Origin: Citrobacter amalonaticus Y19
Lineage (GTDB): Bacteria; Pseudomonadota; Gammaproteobacteria; Enterobacterales; Enterobacteriaceae
NCBI RefSeq assembly: GCF_000981805.1
Contig: NZ_CP011132.1
Span: forward strand, 1,054,001-1,118,000
Direction of reading: 5' to 3'
DNA: 64,000 bases
Shown here piece by piece: positions 33,524 to 42,131 of the stretch. The notes beneath the pieces were generated by a model. That model did not search any database. It saw only the letters and a list, made by a program, of their open reading frames with translations, and was not told where the DNA came from. The position numbers and the translations under genes are program-made. Positions within the stretch are counted from its first letter, which is position 1. Every line of letters starts with the position of its first letter.

Positions 33524-34857
33524 GAGTGAGTCTCTTTAACCGCTGTATAGGGCAACCCACGGCGATGGCGGTAAGCGTGTAGCGTCGGGATCAAGGAAAG
33601 CAGTACATCCAGGCACTGTCCGGCGAAGTAGGCAAACGCAGCGCCGACCACGCCAAAGAGATGCGACAGCCCCGGCAGCAGGACAATGTAGGCAATGGAG
33701 GCGATAGTCTGTGCGGTCAGAAAAGCCCGCTGTTTGCCGGACATGAGCAGCAGCGATTCCTGGGGAAAACCCAGCATCGACACAATAATCGCGCCAAGCA
33801 TAATCTGGATAAGGTCATATGCCTGCAGGTATTTAACGCCAAAAACCAGCGAAATGAGCGGCTTACCGACAATGATCACAGCAAGTGCGACGACGATGCC
33901 GATCCCACCGGCCAGCAGCGCCGATTTCATTCCCAGTTGCCACGGCTTTTTGCTGCGCGGATCTAAACGCATCACTTCGGGGTAAAAGCTCTTGGCGAGT
34001 AATTGCGCTGGCGTACCTGTTGCATCGAAAAAGGTCATTGCGATTTTAAACAGCCCGGCGGCGGCAGGGCCAAGAACGATACCCACCAACACCGTGCTGC
34101 ACGAGTTTCGTGCAGACCAGATAGTGTGGGCAAAGTTGGTGGACCAGACAAAACTCCATGCGCCCGGAAGGCGGCGCGCCGATTCGAACAGGCACGGGCG
34201 CAGCGCGCCGTGAATGTCCCTGCGGCGCAGTTCGCGCGCGGCAAACCACCAGTACATCGTGCCGCCGATTAAGCTGGAGGCGTACCAGGCGATCACGAAA
34301 CCAGCAAAGCCAAAATCACCGAAATAGGCGATAACGCTGCCGAGTGCGCGCAGGAAAGGTTTGGTCGCCTGCTGAATGGCGATCAAATCAAAGCGGTTTA
34401 CCGCCCGTAATATTCCCGTCGGGGTCGATGAGGCCATTGAAGGGATCAGCGTGCAGTACAGCATTGCCAGCCAGAAGTTGTCGGCATCGAGGCCTAATGA
34501 ATGCGAAAGAAACGGCAGTAATCCCATCCCGCAGAGGATCGCCGCCGCACCGCTGGCGATATCCAGGCTAAAGGAAAAAGAGATCACATCGCGAAACTGC
34601 GGCAGGTTATTGCTTTCCAGCGCGGGGGTACCGTACTGAACGACCAGTTGCCATGTCTGGAATTTGGCAAAATCGCTAATGGCTTTGGTATACGACTGAA
34701 TGATGACCAGTACGCCGAACATTGCCGGCGTCACCCCTTTACCCGCGCAGGAGAGCGCCAGTAAACCCAACAGCGCGCTCACCACATTGCTGGAGCCTAA
34801 ATAGGCGCTGTTACGAATGATGGTGCGAAACGCGCCATCAGCAAACCACTTTTTCAT
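33520..34857 (-). CDS. yghQ: YghQ, MOP-superfamily flippase
   Basis: 445 residues, 12 to 14 membrane spans. It has the look of Wzx-like lipid-linked substrate flippases in the MATE/polysaccharide transporter group: 'GSSNVVSALLGLLALSCAGKGVTPAMFG' at the start and the repeat 'FGVVGAAFAYFAGQCLD' near the end. It corresponds to E. coli yghQ by neighbours and content. It would flip a lipid head-group or lipid-linked intermediate across the inner membrane. In the cluster context the substrate may be a modified sphingolipid (inference). Confidence 0.8.
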   Translation of the reverse strand: MKKWFADGAFRTIIRNSAYLGSSNVVSALLGLLALSCAGKGVTPAMFGVLVIIQSYTKAISDFAKFQTWQLVVQYGTPALESNNLPQFRDVISFSFSLDIASGAAAILCGMGLLPFLSHSLGLDADNFWLAMLYCTLIPSMASSTPTGILRAVNRFDLIAIQQATKPFLRALGSVIAYFGDFGFAGFVIAWYASSLIGGTMYWWFAARELRRRDIHGALRPCLFESARRLPGAWSFVWSTNFAHTIWSARNSCSTVLVGIVLGPAAAGLFKIAMTFFDATGTPAQLLAKSFYPEVMRLDPRSKKPWQLGMKSALLAGGIGIVVALAVIIVGKPLISLVFGVKYLQAYDLIQIMLGAIIVSMLGFPQESLLLMSGKQRAFLTAQTIASIAYIVLLPGLSHLFGVVGAAFAYFAGQCLDVLLSLIPTLHAYRHRRGLPYTAVKETHS

Positions 34858-34968
34858 GGGAGAAAACCCGTCAGATCCGGTTAATCAACACTCAGCAGGA
34901 GCAAACCCGCCCAGGATAAAATCTCAGGCTGGCGAATTGTGCAGCGCCTGAGTTCAGTGATTCTTTCT

Positions 34969-35760
34969 TTATAGGTGCTCCCTGATGTCGGGCTGGACGC
35001 TGGCGTGATGTGCGAAAACGCGCTTGCGCTGAGACTCCTGGGCCGCAGCGGATGCGGCTGCCAGCGCTTTTTCCAGCACCTCGCGGTAGGGGGCTCTGGA
35101 ATCCAGACTGAGAATTGTTGAGCCGTTGTAGGTGATCTTCACCATGACGTCGATTTTGTCGCGCAGCTCGTTGTAGTCGTGGTCAGGCTTACGGGAAAAT
35201 GCGGTATCAATATCAATATCCAGACGAATGATGAGTTCAGGACGGTATAACGCCATTTCCTGATACAGGCGGGATTCGCGTTTCGCCATGCGGGTTTTCA
35301 CCCAGCCCGTCGCGCGCTCGACGCCAATACCCGGTCCGTCGTAATGGAATCCGGAAATTTCGGCCTGAGGGTAGCGATCGCTTATCACCAGAACGCCGCT
35401 TTGCGCCAGCCGTCGCGCCTTGCGTAGGTTAGCCATCCGACGCACAGAGAACCCGTACATAATTAACGCCGCCCAGAGTGCAGGTGCCCGGGTACTCATG
35501 CTCTGCGTTTTTGATGATTTCACCGCCAGTCGCCGTTCAAGCCACGTACCGATCAGCGGCAGGCGCTTGATTTTGTCGCCATCTTCTCCGGAGACGAGCC
35601 CCAAATAGCGACGTTCGGTCACCCACTTCTTTTGCAGATTTTTAACCAGATCCGCCGTCAGCGTGGATTTGCCTGAGCCATCGCAGCCAACCACGGCAAT
35701 AAGTCCTTGAATGTATTCCGGCAACGGCGCGTTCAGGGGGGGGGAGTTCTCTGTTTCCAT
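34969..35760 (-). CDS. yghR: YghR, P-loop kinase of thymidylate-kinase type
   Basis: 263 residues matching E. coli YghR ('GLIAVVGCDGSGKSTL', 'LVSGEDGDKIKRLPLIG', 'RKPDHDYNEL'). Walker A is residues 25-33 with K31; the thymidylate-kinase-like DRY motif is D128-R129-Y130 followed by 'PQAEISGF'. It probably phosphorylates a small or lipid-linked substrate. A run of nine C on its own strand lies in codons 6-9 (35736-35744), the sort of tract that slips during replication. First of three tandem paralogues. Confidence 0.88.
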   Translation of the reverse strand: METENSPPLNAPLPEYIQGLIAVVGCDGSGKSTLTADLVKNLQKKWVTERRYLGLVSGEDGDKIKRLPLIGTWLERRLAVKSSKTQSMSTRAPALWAALIMYGFSVRRMANLRKARRLAQSGVLVISDRYPQAEISGFHYDGPGIGVERATGWVKTRMAKRESRLYQEMALYRPELIIRLDIDIDTAFSRKPDHDYNELRDKIDVMVKITYNGSTILSLDSRAPYREVLEKALAAASAAAQESQRKRVFAHHASVQPDIREHL

Positions 35761-35771
35761 GTCGTTCCGTC

Positions 35772-36515
35772 TTAAAAAGGACTCTCAAATCCGATCCGGT
35801 GATCGCGAAGAGAAGTTTGAATTGAACGTAATGATTCAATCAGAATTTTTTCCGCCGGTTCCCGACCGTTCAGTTCGAGGATAGGGGCCCCATTGAACGT
35901 CAGATGCGGGGTGACCATGATCTTCTCGTGGAGAACGGGTTGCGGATGGTCAGGCTTGCGCGAGAATGCGGTTTCTTCATCGATATCCAGCCTGATCAAC
36001 AGCAGAGGCCGCCAGGAGGCCATCCACTGGTACAACTGGAGTTCGCGGGCTTTCAGGAGGCGCACCCACCAGTTGCCGTCAGTTGTTTTGGCCAACTGCG
36101 GCCCGTCAAAGCGAAACCCAGGTACTTCCGTCTGGGGGTAACGATCGACGATGAATAATGTGCCTTGCCGACTCTGGATTAGCATGTTGCGGAATTTATA
36201 TGCTCTCCAGCAGGAGAGCAGGAAGATCACCAGCGCCGTTATGTTTCCTGGCGGCGACGAGGGGCGTTGGTGTACACGCGCTGCTTTTGTCCGCAGGTAA
36301 CGACCTACCGACGCCCCGATGACGGGCAAATGTTCAATCCATTCACCAATACGACCAGAAGACTGCCCGAGATAAAGCTGTTTTGTCGGCAATTGTGATG
36401 CCAGGAGAGGAGTCAGACTGGCAGCCAGGGTTGATTTACCTGAACCATCGCAGCCGACTATGGCAATCACCCGTACAAAAGGGGGATTAATAGTGGGAAT
36501 AGTATATTGACTCAC
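35772..36515 (-). CDS. yghS: YghS, P-loop kinase of thymidylate-kinase type
   Basis: 247 residues matching E. coli YghS in wording. Walker A 'VGCDGSGKSTLAAS' lies near residue 20, DRYPQ-type motif 'IVDRYPQTEVPGFRFDG' mid-protein, and the substrate loop 'SRKPDHPQPVL' near residue 185. It is paralogous to YghR and YghT and is transcribed divergently from yghT. All three have neither signal peptides nor membrane spans, so they act in the cytosol. Phosphorylation of a head-group precursor is suggested by the surrounding lipid genes, not by residues. Confidence 0.88.
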   Translation of the reverse strand: MSQYTIPTINPPFVRVIAIVGCDGSGKSTLAASLTPLLASQLPTKQLYLGQSSGRIGEWIEHLPVIGASVGRYLRTKAARVHQRPSSPPGNITALVIFLLSCWRAYKFRNMLIQSRQGTLFIVDRYPQTEVPGFRFDGPQLAKTTDGNWWVRLLKARELQLYQWMASWRPLLLIRLDIDEETAFSRKPDHPQPVLHEKIMVTPHLTFNGAPILELNGREPAEKILIESLRSIQTSLRDHRIGFESPF

Positions 36516-36874
36516 GAAAGATCCAGTTTAAATAAATGGCGGTATATTAGCTGTTGTGCGCTAAGAATATCTGTTCAACAAAGTTGTGACAATATCTAAT
36601 TGTCGTTTTAGTATTAATAGATATATCCAAAAGGATATCGCGGTAATAAAGTATTCATGATAAGGATTTAAGGTTGAGGGTATATTTATGGTGTCAATAA
36701 AACCTCCGTTAATAGCCGTTATTGGCAGCGATGGGTCGGGGAAGTCAACGGTTTGTGAACATCTTATTATCTGTTTGCAGAAATATGGTCCTACAGAAAA
36801 AGTGCATTTAGGTAAACAAGCAGGAAATGTGGGGCGTGCTGTGGTTAAATTACCGTTAATGGGAAATTCATTAG

Positions 36875-38069
36875 GGAAGGTGCGAACAAGTCCCTGATAT
36901 GAGATCATGTTTGTCATCTGGAGCCATGGAACAGGGTTCATCATGAGTCATCAACTCACCTTCGCCGACAGTGAATTCAGCAGTAAGCGCCGTCAGACCA
37001 GAAAAGAGATTTTCTTGTCCCGCATGGAGCAGATTCTGCCATGGCAAAACATGGTGGAAGTCATCGAGCCGTTTTACCCCAAGGCTGGTAATGGCCGGCG
37101 ACCTTATCCGCTGGAAACCATGCTACGCATTCACTGCATGCAGCATTGGTACAACCTGAGCGATGGCGCGATGGAAGATGCTCTGTACGAAATCGCCTCC
37201 ATGCGTCTGTTTGCCCGGTTATCCCTGGATAGCGCCCTGCCGGACCGCACCACCATCATGAATTTCCGCCACCTGCTGGAGCAGCATCAACTGGCCCGCC
37301 AATTGTTCAAGACCATCAATCGCTGGCTGGCCGAAGCAGGCGTCATGATGACCCAAGGCACCTTGGTCGATGCCACCATCATTGAGGCACCCAGCTCGAC
37401 CAAGAACAAAGAGCAGCAACGCGATCCGGAGATGCATCAGACCAAGAAAGGCAATCAGTGGCACTTTGGCATGAAGGCCCACATTGGTGTCGATGCCAAG
37501 AGTGGCCTGACCCACAGCCTAGTCACCACCGCGGCCAACGAGCATGACCTCAATCAGCTGGGTAATCTGCTGCATGGAGAGGAGCAATTTGTCTCAGCCG
37601 ATGCCGGCTACCAAGGGGCGCCACAGCGCGAGGAGCTGGCCGAGGTGGATGTGGACTGGCTGATCGCCGAGCGCCCCGGCAAGGTAAGAACCTTGAAACA
37701 GCATCCACGCAAGAACAAAACGGCCATCAACATCGAATACATGAAAGCCAGCATCCGGGCCAAGGTGGAGCACCCATTTCGCATCATCAAGCGACAGTTC
37801 GGCTTCGTGAAAGCCAGATACAAGGGGTTGCTGAAAAACGATAACCAACTGGCGATGTTATTCACGCTGGCCAACCTGTTTCGGGCGGACCAAATGATAC
37901 GTCAGTGGGAGAGATCTCACTAAAAACTGGGGATAACGCCTTAAATGGCGAAGAAACGGTCTAAATAGGCTGATTCAAGGCATTTACGGGAGAAAAAATC
38001 GGCTCAAACATGAAGAAATGAAATGACTGAGTCAGCCGAGAAGAATTTCCCCGCTTATTCGCACCTTCC
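36875..38069 (+). mobile_element. IS5, complete copy
   Basis: 1195 bp, the exact length of IS5. Terminal inverted repeats are GGAAGGTGCGAA-C-AAG on the left and, reverse-complemented, GGAAGGTGCGAA-T-AAG on the right. Both ends, the duplication and the transposase gene are intact, so the element should be mobile. Confidence 0.96.
36907..37923 (+). CDS. insH: IS5 transposase InsH
   Basis: 338 residues essentially identical to E. coli InsH as I remember it ('MSHQLTFADSEF', 'HCMQHWYNLSDGAMEDALYE', 'VEHPFRIIKRQFGFVKARYKG'). It has the DDE catalytic triad in 'LVDATIIE', 'VSADAGYQG' and 'KVEHPFR'. The shorter start at 36943 (MSHQL) may be the main one. Codon usage and near-identity to E. coli IS5 contrast with the neighbouring genes and mark recent transfer. 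Confidence 0.95.
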   Translation: MFVIWSHGTGFIMSHQLTFADSEFSSKRRQTRKEIFLSRMEQILPWQNMVEVIEPFYPKAGNGRRPYPLETMLRIHCMQHWYNLSDGAMEDALYEIASMRLFARLSLDSALPDRTTIMNFRHLLEQHQLARQLFKTINRWLAEAGVMMTQGTLVDATIIEAPSSTKNKEQQRDPEMHQTKKGNQWHFGMKAHIGVDAKSGLTHSLVTTAANEHDLNQLGNLLHGEEQFVSADAGYQGAPQREELAEVDVDWLIAERPGKVRTLKQHPRKNKTAINIEYMKASIRAKVEHPFRIIKRQFGFVKARYKGLLKNDNQLAMLFTLANLFRADQMIRQWERSH

Positions 38070-38691
38070 TTAGGTAAAGCTATTGAGCGTAATAAAGTTA
38101 AAACGGCCAAAAAATTACCGGGTCCCATACCTGCATTAGTGATTATGTCTTTCGTTGCGCGCCGGTTATTGCGTTTTCGTCATATGCTGGCGTGTCGACG
38201 TCGTGGGTTAATTGTATTAACCGATCGATACCCCCAGATACAGATCCCCGGCGCTTATGATGGCACGGTGTTTCCTGCCAATGCGGGCGGAAGCCGCTTC
38301 GTTTCCTGGCTTGCCGAACAAGAACGCTCGGCGTTTCGTTGGATGGCCAGTCATAAGCCGGATTTAGTGATAAAACTGAATGTTGATCTTGATGTTGCCT
38401 GTGCGCGTAAACCCGATCACCGCAGAGAAGCGCTGGCAAAAAAAATAGCGATAACGCCGCAACTCACTTTTGGCGGCGCACCGCTGGTCGATATTGATGC
38501 TAATCAACCGCTGGATGCTGTGCTGCAAGATGCGGAAAAAGCGATAGCAGAGTTTATGACAGCCCGTGGCTACCATCAGCGTGCCAGCCATCAGGCCTTA
38601 CCTGGTTTAACCCCTCAATAAGCATTTATGCCCAGTCTGGCTAACTGGGCATTTTCACACGTATCTCGCTTCAACTGTGCCGTCAGTTGGC

Positions 38692-40191
38692 TCAAAGAAG
38701 TTGCAGGGAAACCCAGTACAGACATCCCGACAGCAGAATCGCCGCAGGCAGCGTAAATACCCATGCCATCGCGATGCTGGTGACGGTTTTTCGCTGTAAT
38801 CCTCCACCGTCGACAATCATCGTTCCCGCTACGGCAGAAGAGAGGACATGCGTAGTAGAAACCGGCATCCCGATATAGCTGGCAAGACCAATTGAGATTG
38901 CCGCTGTGATCTGCGCGGACATCCCCTGAGCATAGGTCATGCCTTTCTTACCAATTTTTTCGCCAATCGTGGTTGCTACGCGACGCCAGCCAATCATGGT
39001 TCCTGTGCCCAGCGCCAGCGCGACCGCCATGATTATCCAGACTGGCGCATACTCAATCGTGCTCAGCATATCAGTCTTCAGTTTCTTCAGCAGTTGCACA
39101 TCGCTACGGTTGATATCCGGCAGTTTCACCACTTTATCCGCCGTATCGGAGATGCACAGCATGATGCGTCGAAGCTGACTGCGCTGTGGCACGCTTAATG
39201 TGTCGTAACTTCCCAGGTTGGCAGGCAGCAGTGTTTTGACGCGAGCAATGGCATCCATCGTGTTCGCCGGGTGGCAATGAAATTCCGTGGTCGGTGCGGT
39301 CTCTGCCGCCGGTGTGGCAAGCGGTTGAGCGTTGTCGGCAACCTGTTTTAACCCATCGGGATGTTGCAGGAAGTAAACTTCAAGATTGCTGACGGCGTCG
39401 CGGGTGCGGCTGATTTCGTAACCGGATGCGCTCATGTTCACCACGAATCCGGCGGGTGCTATCCCCACCAGAACCAGCATCACCAGGCCGATCCCTTTCT
39501 GACCATCGTTCGCCCCGTGAGAGAAGGCCACGCCAGCCGCGGAGACGATGAGCGAAATACGCGTCCAGAACGGCGGCTTCTTTTTCCCGCCCTTTTTTTT
39601 CCGTTCTTCAGGGAGACGATGGATGCGATCGCGTTTTTTGGTTCCGCTCCAGTAGCGGCGCAGCAGGAAGATAAGGGCGCCTGCAATCACCATTCCGACA
39701 ACGGGAGAAACGATCAACGATGCAAAGATATTGACCACCGCCGGGATGTTTAGTGCGTCCACTACCGAGGCTCCCGTCATTAGCGCGTTGGTTAACCCGA
39801 TACCAATAATCGCGCCGATCAGGGTATGGGAACTGGAGGCGGGTAAACCGAAATACCAGGTCCCCAGGTTCCAGATAATCGCCGCCAGTAACATAGAAAA
39901 AATCATCGCGAGGCCATGCGACGAGCCCATGTTGAGCAGTAAATCCGTGGGGAGCATATGCACAATGGCATAGGCGACGCTGAGTCCGCCCAACAAGACG
40001 CCAAAAAAGTTGAAGACCGCAGCCATTATCACCGCCAGTTGGGGTTGCATGGCACGGGTATAGATGACGGTCGCAACCGCGTTGGCGGTGTCGTGAAATC
40101 CGTTAATCGCTTCGTAAAACAGAACAAAGACCAGCGCAAGTAAAAGCATCAAGCTGGTATATAAATCCAGACCAGCAAATAAATGTAGCAT
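38692..40191 (-). CDS. pitB: PitB, low-affinity phosphate/metal-phosphate symporter
   Basis: 499 residues, inorganic phosphate transporter (PiT) family. There are two repeats of the PiT signature ('GFHDTANAVATVIYTRAM' and 'SHGANDGQKGIGLVML'), about 10 spans and a large cytosolic loop near residues 270-370. Wording agrees with E. coli PitB better than PitA in the 'KKRDRIHRLPEERKKKGGKKKPPFW' region (in part), and the yghT-pitB neighbourhood is that of E. coli. It would take up neutral metal phosphate with H+. Confidence 0.88.
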   Translation of the reverse strand: MLHLFAGLDLYTSLMLLLALVFVLFYEAINGFHDTANAVATVIYTRAMQPQLAVIMAAVFNFFGVLLGGLSVAYAIVHMLPTDLLLNMGSSHGLAMIFSMLLAAIIWNLGTWYFGLPASSSHTLIGAIIGIGLTNALMTGASVVDALNIPAVVNIFASLIVSPVVGMVIAGALIFLLRRYWSGTKKRDRIHRLPEERKKKGGKKKPPFWTRISLIVSAAGVAFSHGANDGQKGIGLVMLVLVGIAPAGFVVNMSASGYEISRTRDAVSNLEVYFLQHPDGLKQVADNAQPLATPAAETAPTTEFHCHPANTMDAIARVKTLLPANLGSYDTLSVPQRSQLRRIMLCISDTADKVVKLPDINRSDVQLLKKLKTDMLSTIEYAPVWIIMAVALALGTGTMIGWRRVATTIGEKIGKKGMTYAQGMSAQITAAISIGLASYIGMPVSTTHVLSSAVAGTMIVDGGGLQRKTVTSIAMAWVFTLPAAILLSGCLYWVSLQLL

Positions 40192-40542
40192 AGAGAATAT
40201 CCCGCCATTTTGAGGAGACGAATGGGCGCATTATCATTGACTTTATTATTTCGGCAAAGTGAAATATCACTTTTTTGGATGCGCGTTCAAGATTGCTTTA
40301 TGTGTCCAGAATAAATTAAATTGCAGTCGTATAATTTATCTTCAACATAAAAATAATAATGATGAATTGATTTGAGATATTTGTTTTGTGAATGCGTATT
40401 CGTGATTGCAGTGTGTTATTGATCAACGCGGCGGTCGCCCATTACGCACAAAGAACGGCTATTATTCTGACGACAGGAATATCCAGTTTGTCCGCCTGAG
40501 GGGTTTCTGTCAGGCGAACTGACGGTGACGTTATTCACTCAT
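40192..40542. other. Intergenic region upstream of pitB
   Basis: 351 bp, AT-rich over the first two thirds. It should hold the pitB promoter. Near the IclR gene stop, TCCGCCTGA and TCAGGCGAA (40491-40518) can form a hairpin without a T-run. Nothing else is recognisable. Confidence 0.45.
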
Positions 40543-41340
40543 TTATTCACTCATATAGAGTGACTTGCCTCGATAGCCAATTCGGTGTGAAAGTTCCAGC
40601 GCGGCGGCGGCGATCATTTTACCCAGCACCTCAATTTTTTGCCGATCGTCTTTCACTTTGGAAAATAAACTGGCCACGCTGATGGCCGCGCTAACGTGTC
40701 CGTGGAGGTTGTACACTGGCGCGGCGAGACAAAAGACTTCGCTGTTATGTTCCCTGTCATCGACCGCATAACCCTGCTGTCTGGCCTGGGCGAGTATCGA
40801 CATAAACTGTGCTTCATCGGTGATGGTATAGGGGGTAACGGGACGCAGGCCGCCGGTTCTTTTTAGTATCGCGCGCACTTCATCATCGGGCAGGGTGGCG
40901 AGAATGGCTTTACCCAGGCCGGTGCAGTAAAGCGGATTACTGGAACCAATACGTGCCGAGGTTCTGACGGAATTGGGGCTTTCAACCTTGTCCAGGTACA
41001 CCAGTTCATCTTTATTGAGAATCGCAAGGAAGGCCGTTTCGCCTGCGCTTTCAACCAGATTCTCCAGCGTCGCGTGGGCGACATCGCGAAAAGGCGTTCT
41101 GTCGAGATAGTGAGCGCCAGTCTGGAACAGCTTCATGCCCAGCCTGAACGTTTTTTGCTTTTCGCTGGTCTGCTCCAGATATCCTTTTTCCAGAAGGGTA
41201 TACAAAATATCAAACGTCGTACTTTTCGGGATGGCCAGAAATTTGCTGATCTCTGAAATGGTGAGATCTTCTTTGCTCTGCGCAACCAGCTCCATGATTT
41301 CCAGTGCCCGCGCGACAGAGCGGTTAATCTTCTCAGACAC
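40543..41340 (-). CDS. IclR-family regulator of the DgoK operon
   Basis: 265 residues. Winged helix at residues 8-70 ('NRSVARALEIMELVAQSKEDLTISEISKFL') and effector domain with 'LVYLDKVESPNSVRTSARIGSSNPLYCTGLGKAIL'-type blocks (in part 'YLDKVESPNSV'). It is of the KdgR-like branch that senses 2-keto-3-deoxy acids. It is the last gene of the minus-strand set 46662-40543, 99 bp after the aldolase gene. It may bind the two direct repeats at 46673-46705 (inference). Confidence 0.86.
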   Translation of the reverse strand: MSEKINRSVARALEIMELVAQSKEDLTISEISKFLAIPKSTTFDILYTLLEKGYLEQTSEKQKTFRLGMKLFQTGAHYLDRTPFRDVAHATLENLVESAGETAFLAILNKDELVYLDKVESPNSVRTSARIGSSNPLYCTGLGKAILATLPDDEVRAILKRTGGLRPVTPYTITDEAQFMSILAQARQQGYAVDDREHNSEVFCLAAPVYNLHGHVSAAISVASLFSKVKDDRQKIEVLGKMIAAAALELSHRIGYRGKSLYMSE

Positions 41341-41439
41341 GTTCTTCCCTCACTGTAGTTTTAATGAGCCGCAGTATAGCCAGGCGGACTTCATGAACAC
41401 AATGAAGGAAAAACGTGCAGGGCGATATGCCTGTGTCAT

Positions 41440-42087
41440 TTATCGCTGCTTGTTATCGCGAAAAGCCCGGATAAATGCCTCTGCCTGATGGGTGATTTTT
41501 TCCCATTCGCCGTCTTTTACCCACTGTTTGTTTGTCAGCGCGCTCCCGACGCCGACAGCAAACGCGCCTGCTTGCGCAAAGCTTGCCGTATTTTCAAGCG
41601 TGATGCCGCCCACCGGGATCAGCGCGAGATTATCCAGCGGCCCCTGGATCTCTTTCAGATAATCGATGCCCAGGCTGTTTGCCGGAAAAAGCTTCAACAA
41701 ATCGACGCCCAGGCGACAGGCCTGGAGGATTTCCGATGGCGTCATCACCGCCGGGATCATCAGTCGCTGCTTCTCATGCACCATAGAGACGACGTCGGGA
41801 TTGAAATCGGGCGACAACACGAAATCAGCACCGGCATCGATAACCAGTTGTGCCATGACGGGATTGATGACGGTACCCGCACCCACCTTCATCTTGTCTC
41901 CCATTTCCGTTTTTAGCGCGGTGATACTTTCCAGATAACGTGTGGAATTGCACGTCACCTCTATCACCTCAACGCCACCGGCATATAACGCTTCAGCCAA
42001 AGGCAAAACAGATTCAGGCTCGATACCGCGCACGATTGCAATCAGTCCGGTCTGTTCTATAGCGTGAATAACGCGATGTTTAATCAT
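41440..42087 (-). CDS. KDPG/KDPGal-type aldolase
   Basis: 215 residues, class I KDPG/KHG aldolase fold (EDA/DgoA). The Schiff-base lysine is in 'DLLKLFPANSLG' and the catalytic glutamate in 'VIEVTCNS'; 'IPVGGITLEN' is the phosphate loop. It splits 2-keto-3-deoxy-6-phospho-sugar acids to pyruvate and glyceraldehyde-3-phosphate (or an analogue). It follows two DgoK-type kinases that would make its substrate. Confidence 0.88.
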   Translation of the reverse strand: MIKHRVIHAIEQTGLIAIVRGIEPESVLPLAEALYAGGVEVIEVTCNSTRYLESITALKTEMGDKMKVGAGTVINPVMAQLVIDAGADFVLSPDFNPDVVSMVHEKQRLMIPAVMTPSEILQACRLGVDLLKLFPANSLGIDYLKEIQGPLDNLALIPVGGITLENTASFAQAGAFAVGVGSALTNKQWVKDGEWEKITHQAEAFIRAFRDNKQR

Positions 42088-42131
42088 TGATAACCTCTGT
42101 TAAAAGTCAGGGAGATGTCCCCCTGACGGTA

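Larger units (their letters stand above)
36871..38073. repeat. IS5 target-site duplication (TTAG)
   Basis: TTAG at 36871-36874 and again at 38070-38073 flank the element. It fits the YTAR target of IS5 and proves transposition into this site. Confidence 0.95.
36688..38621 (+). pseudogene. yghT: yghT interrupted by IS5
   Basis: The 5' part (36688-36874) encodes 'VIGSDGSGKSTVCEHL' (Walker A); the 3' part (38074-38621) continues in frame with the DRYPQ-type motif 'LTDRYPQIQIPGAYDG' and 'RKPDHRREAL'. Removal of IS5 plus one copy of the TTAG duplication joins the parts at a Gly codon and restores a 244-residue frame matching E. coli YghT. No other lesion is visible, so the insertion is recent and could revert by precise excision. 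As it stands the kinase cannot be made whole. Confidence 0.92.

Noticed and set aside
36561..36944. 127-codon minus-strand frame across yghT and the IS5 left end
   Set aside because: It spans a transposon junction and opposes the Walker A of yghT, so it is a chance frame.
40491..40518. Intrinsic terminator after the IclR gene
   Set aside because: A hairpin exists (TCCGCCTGA/TCAGGCGAA), but no T-run follows it on the minus strand; kept only as a note.
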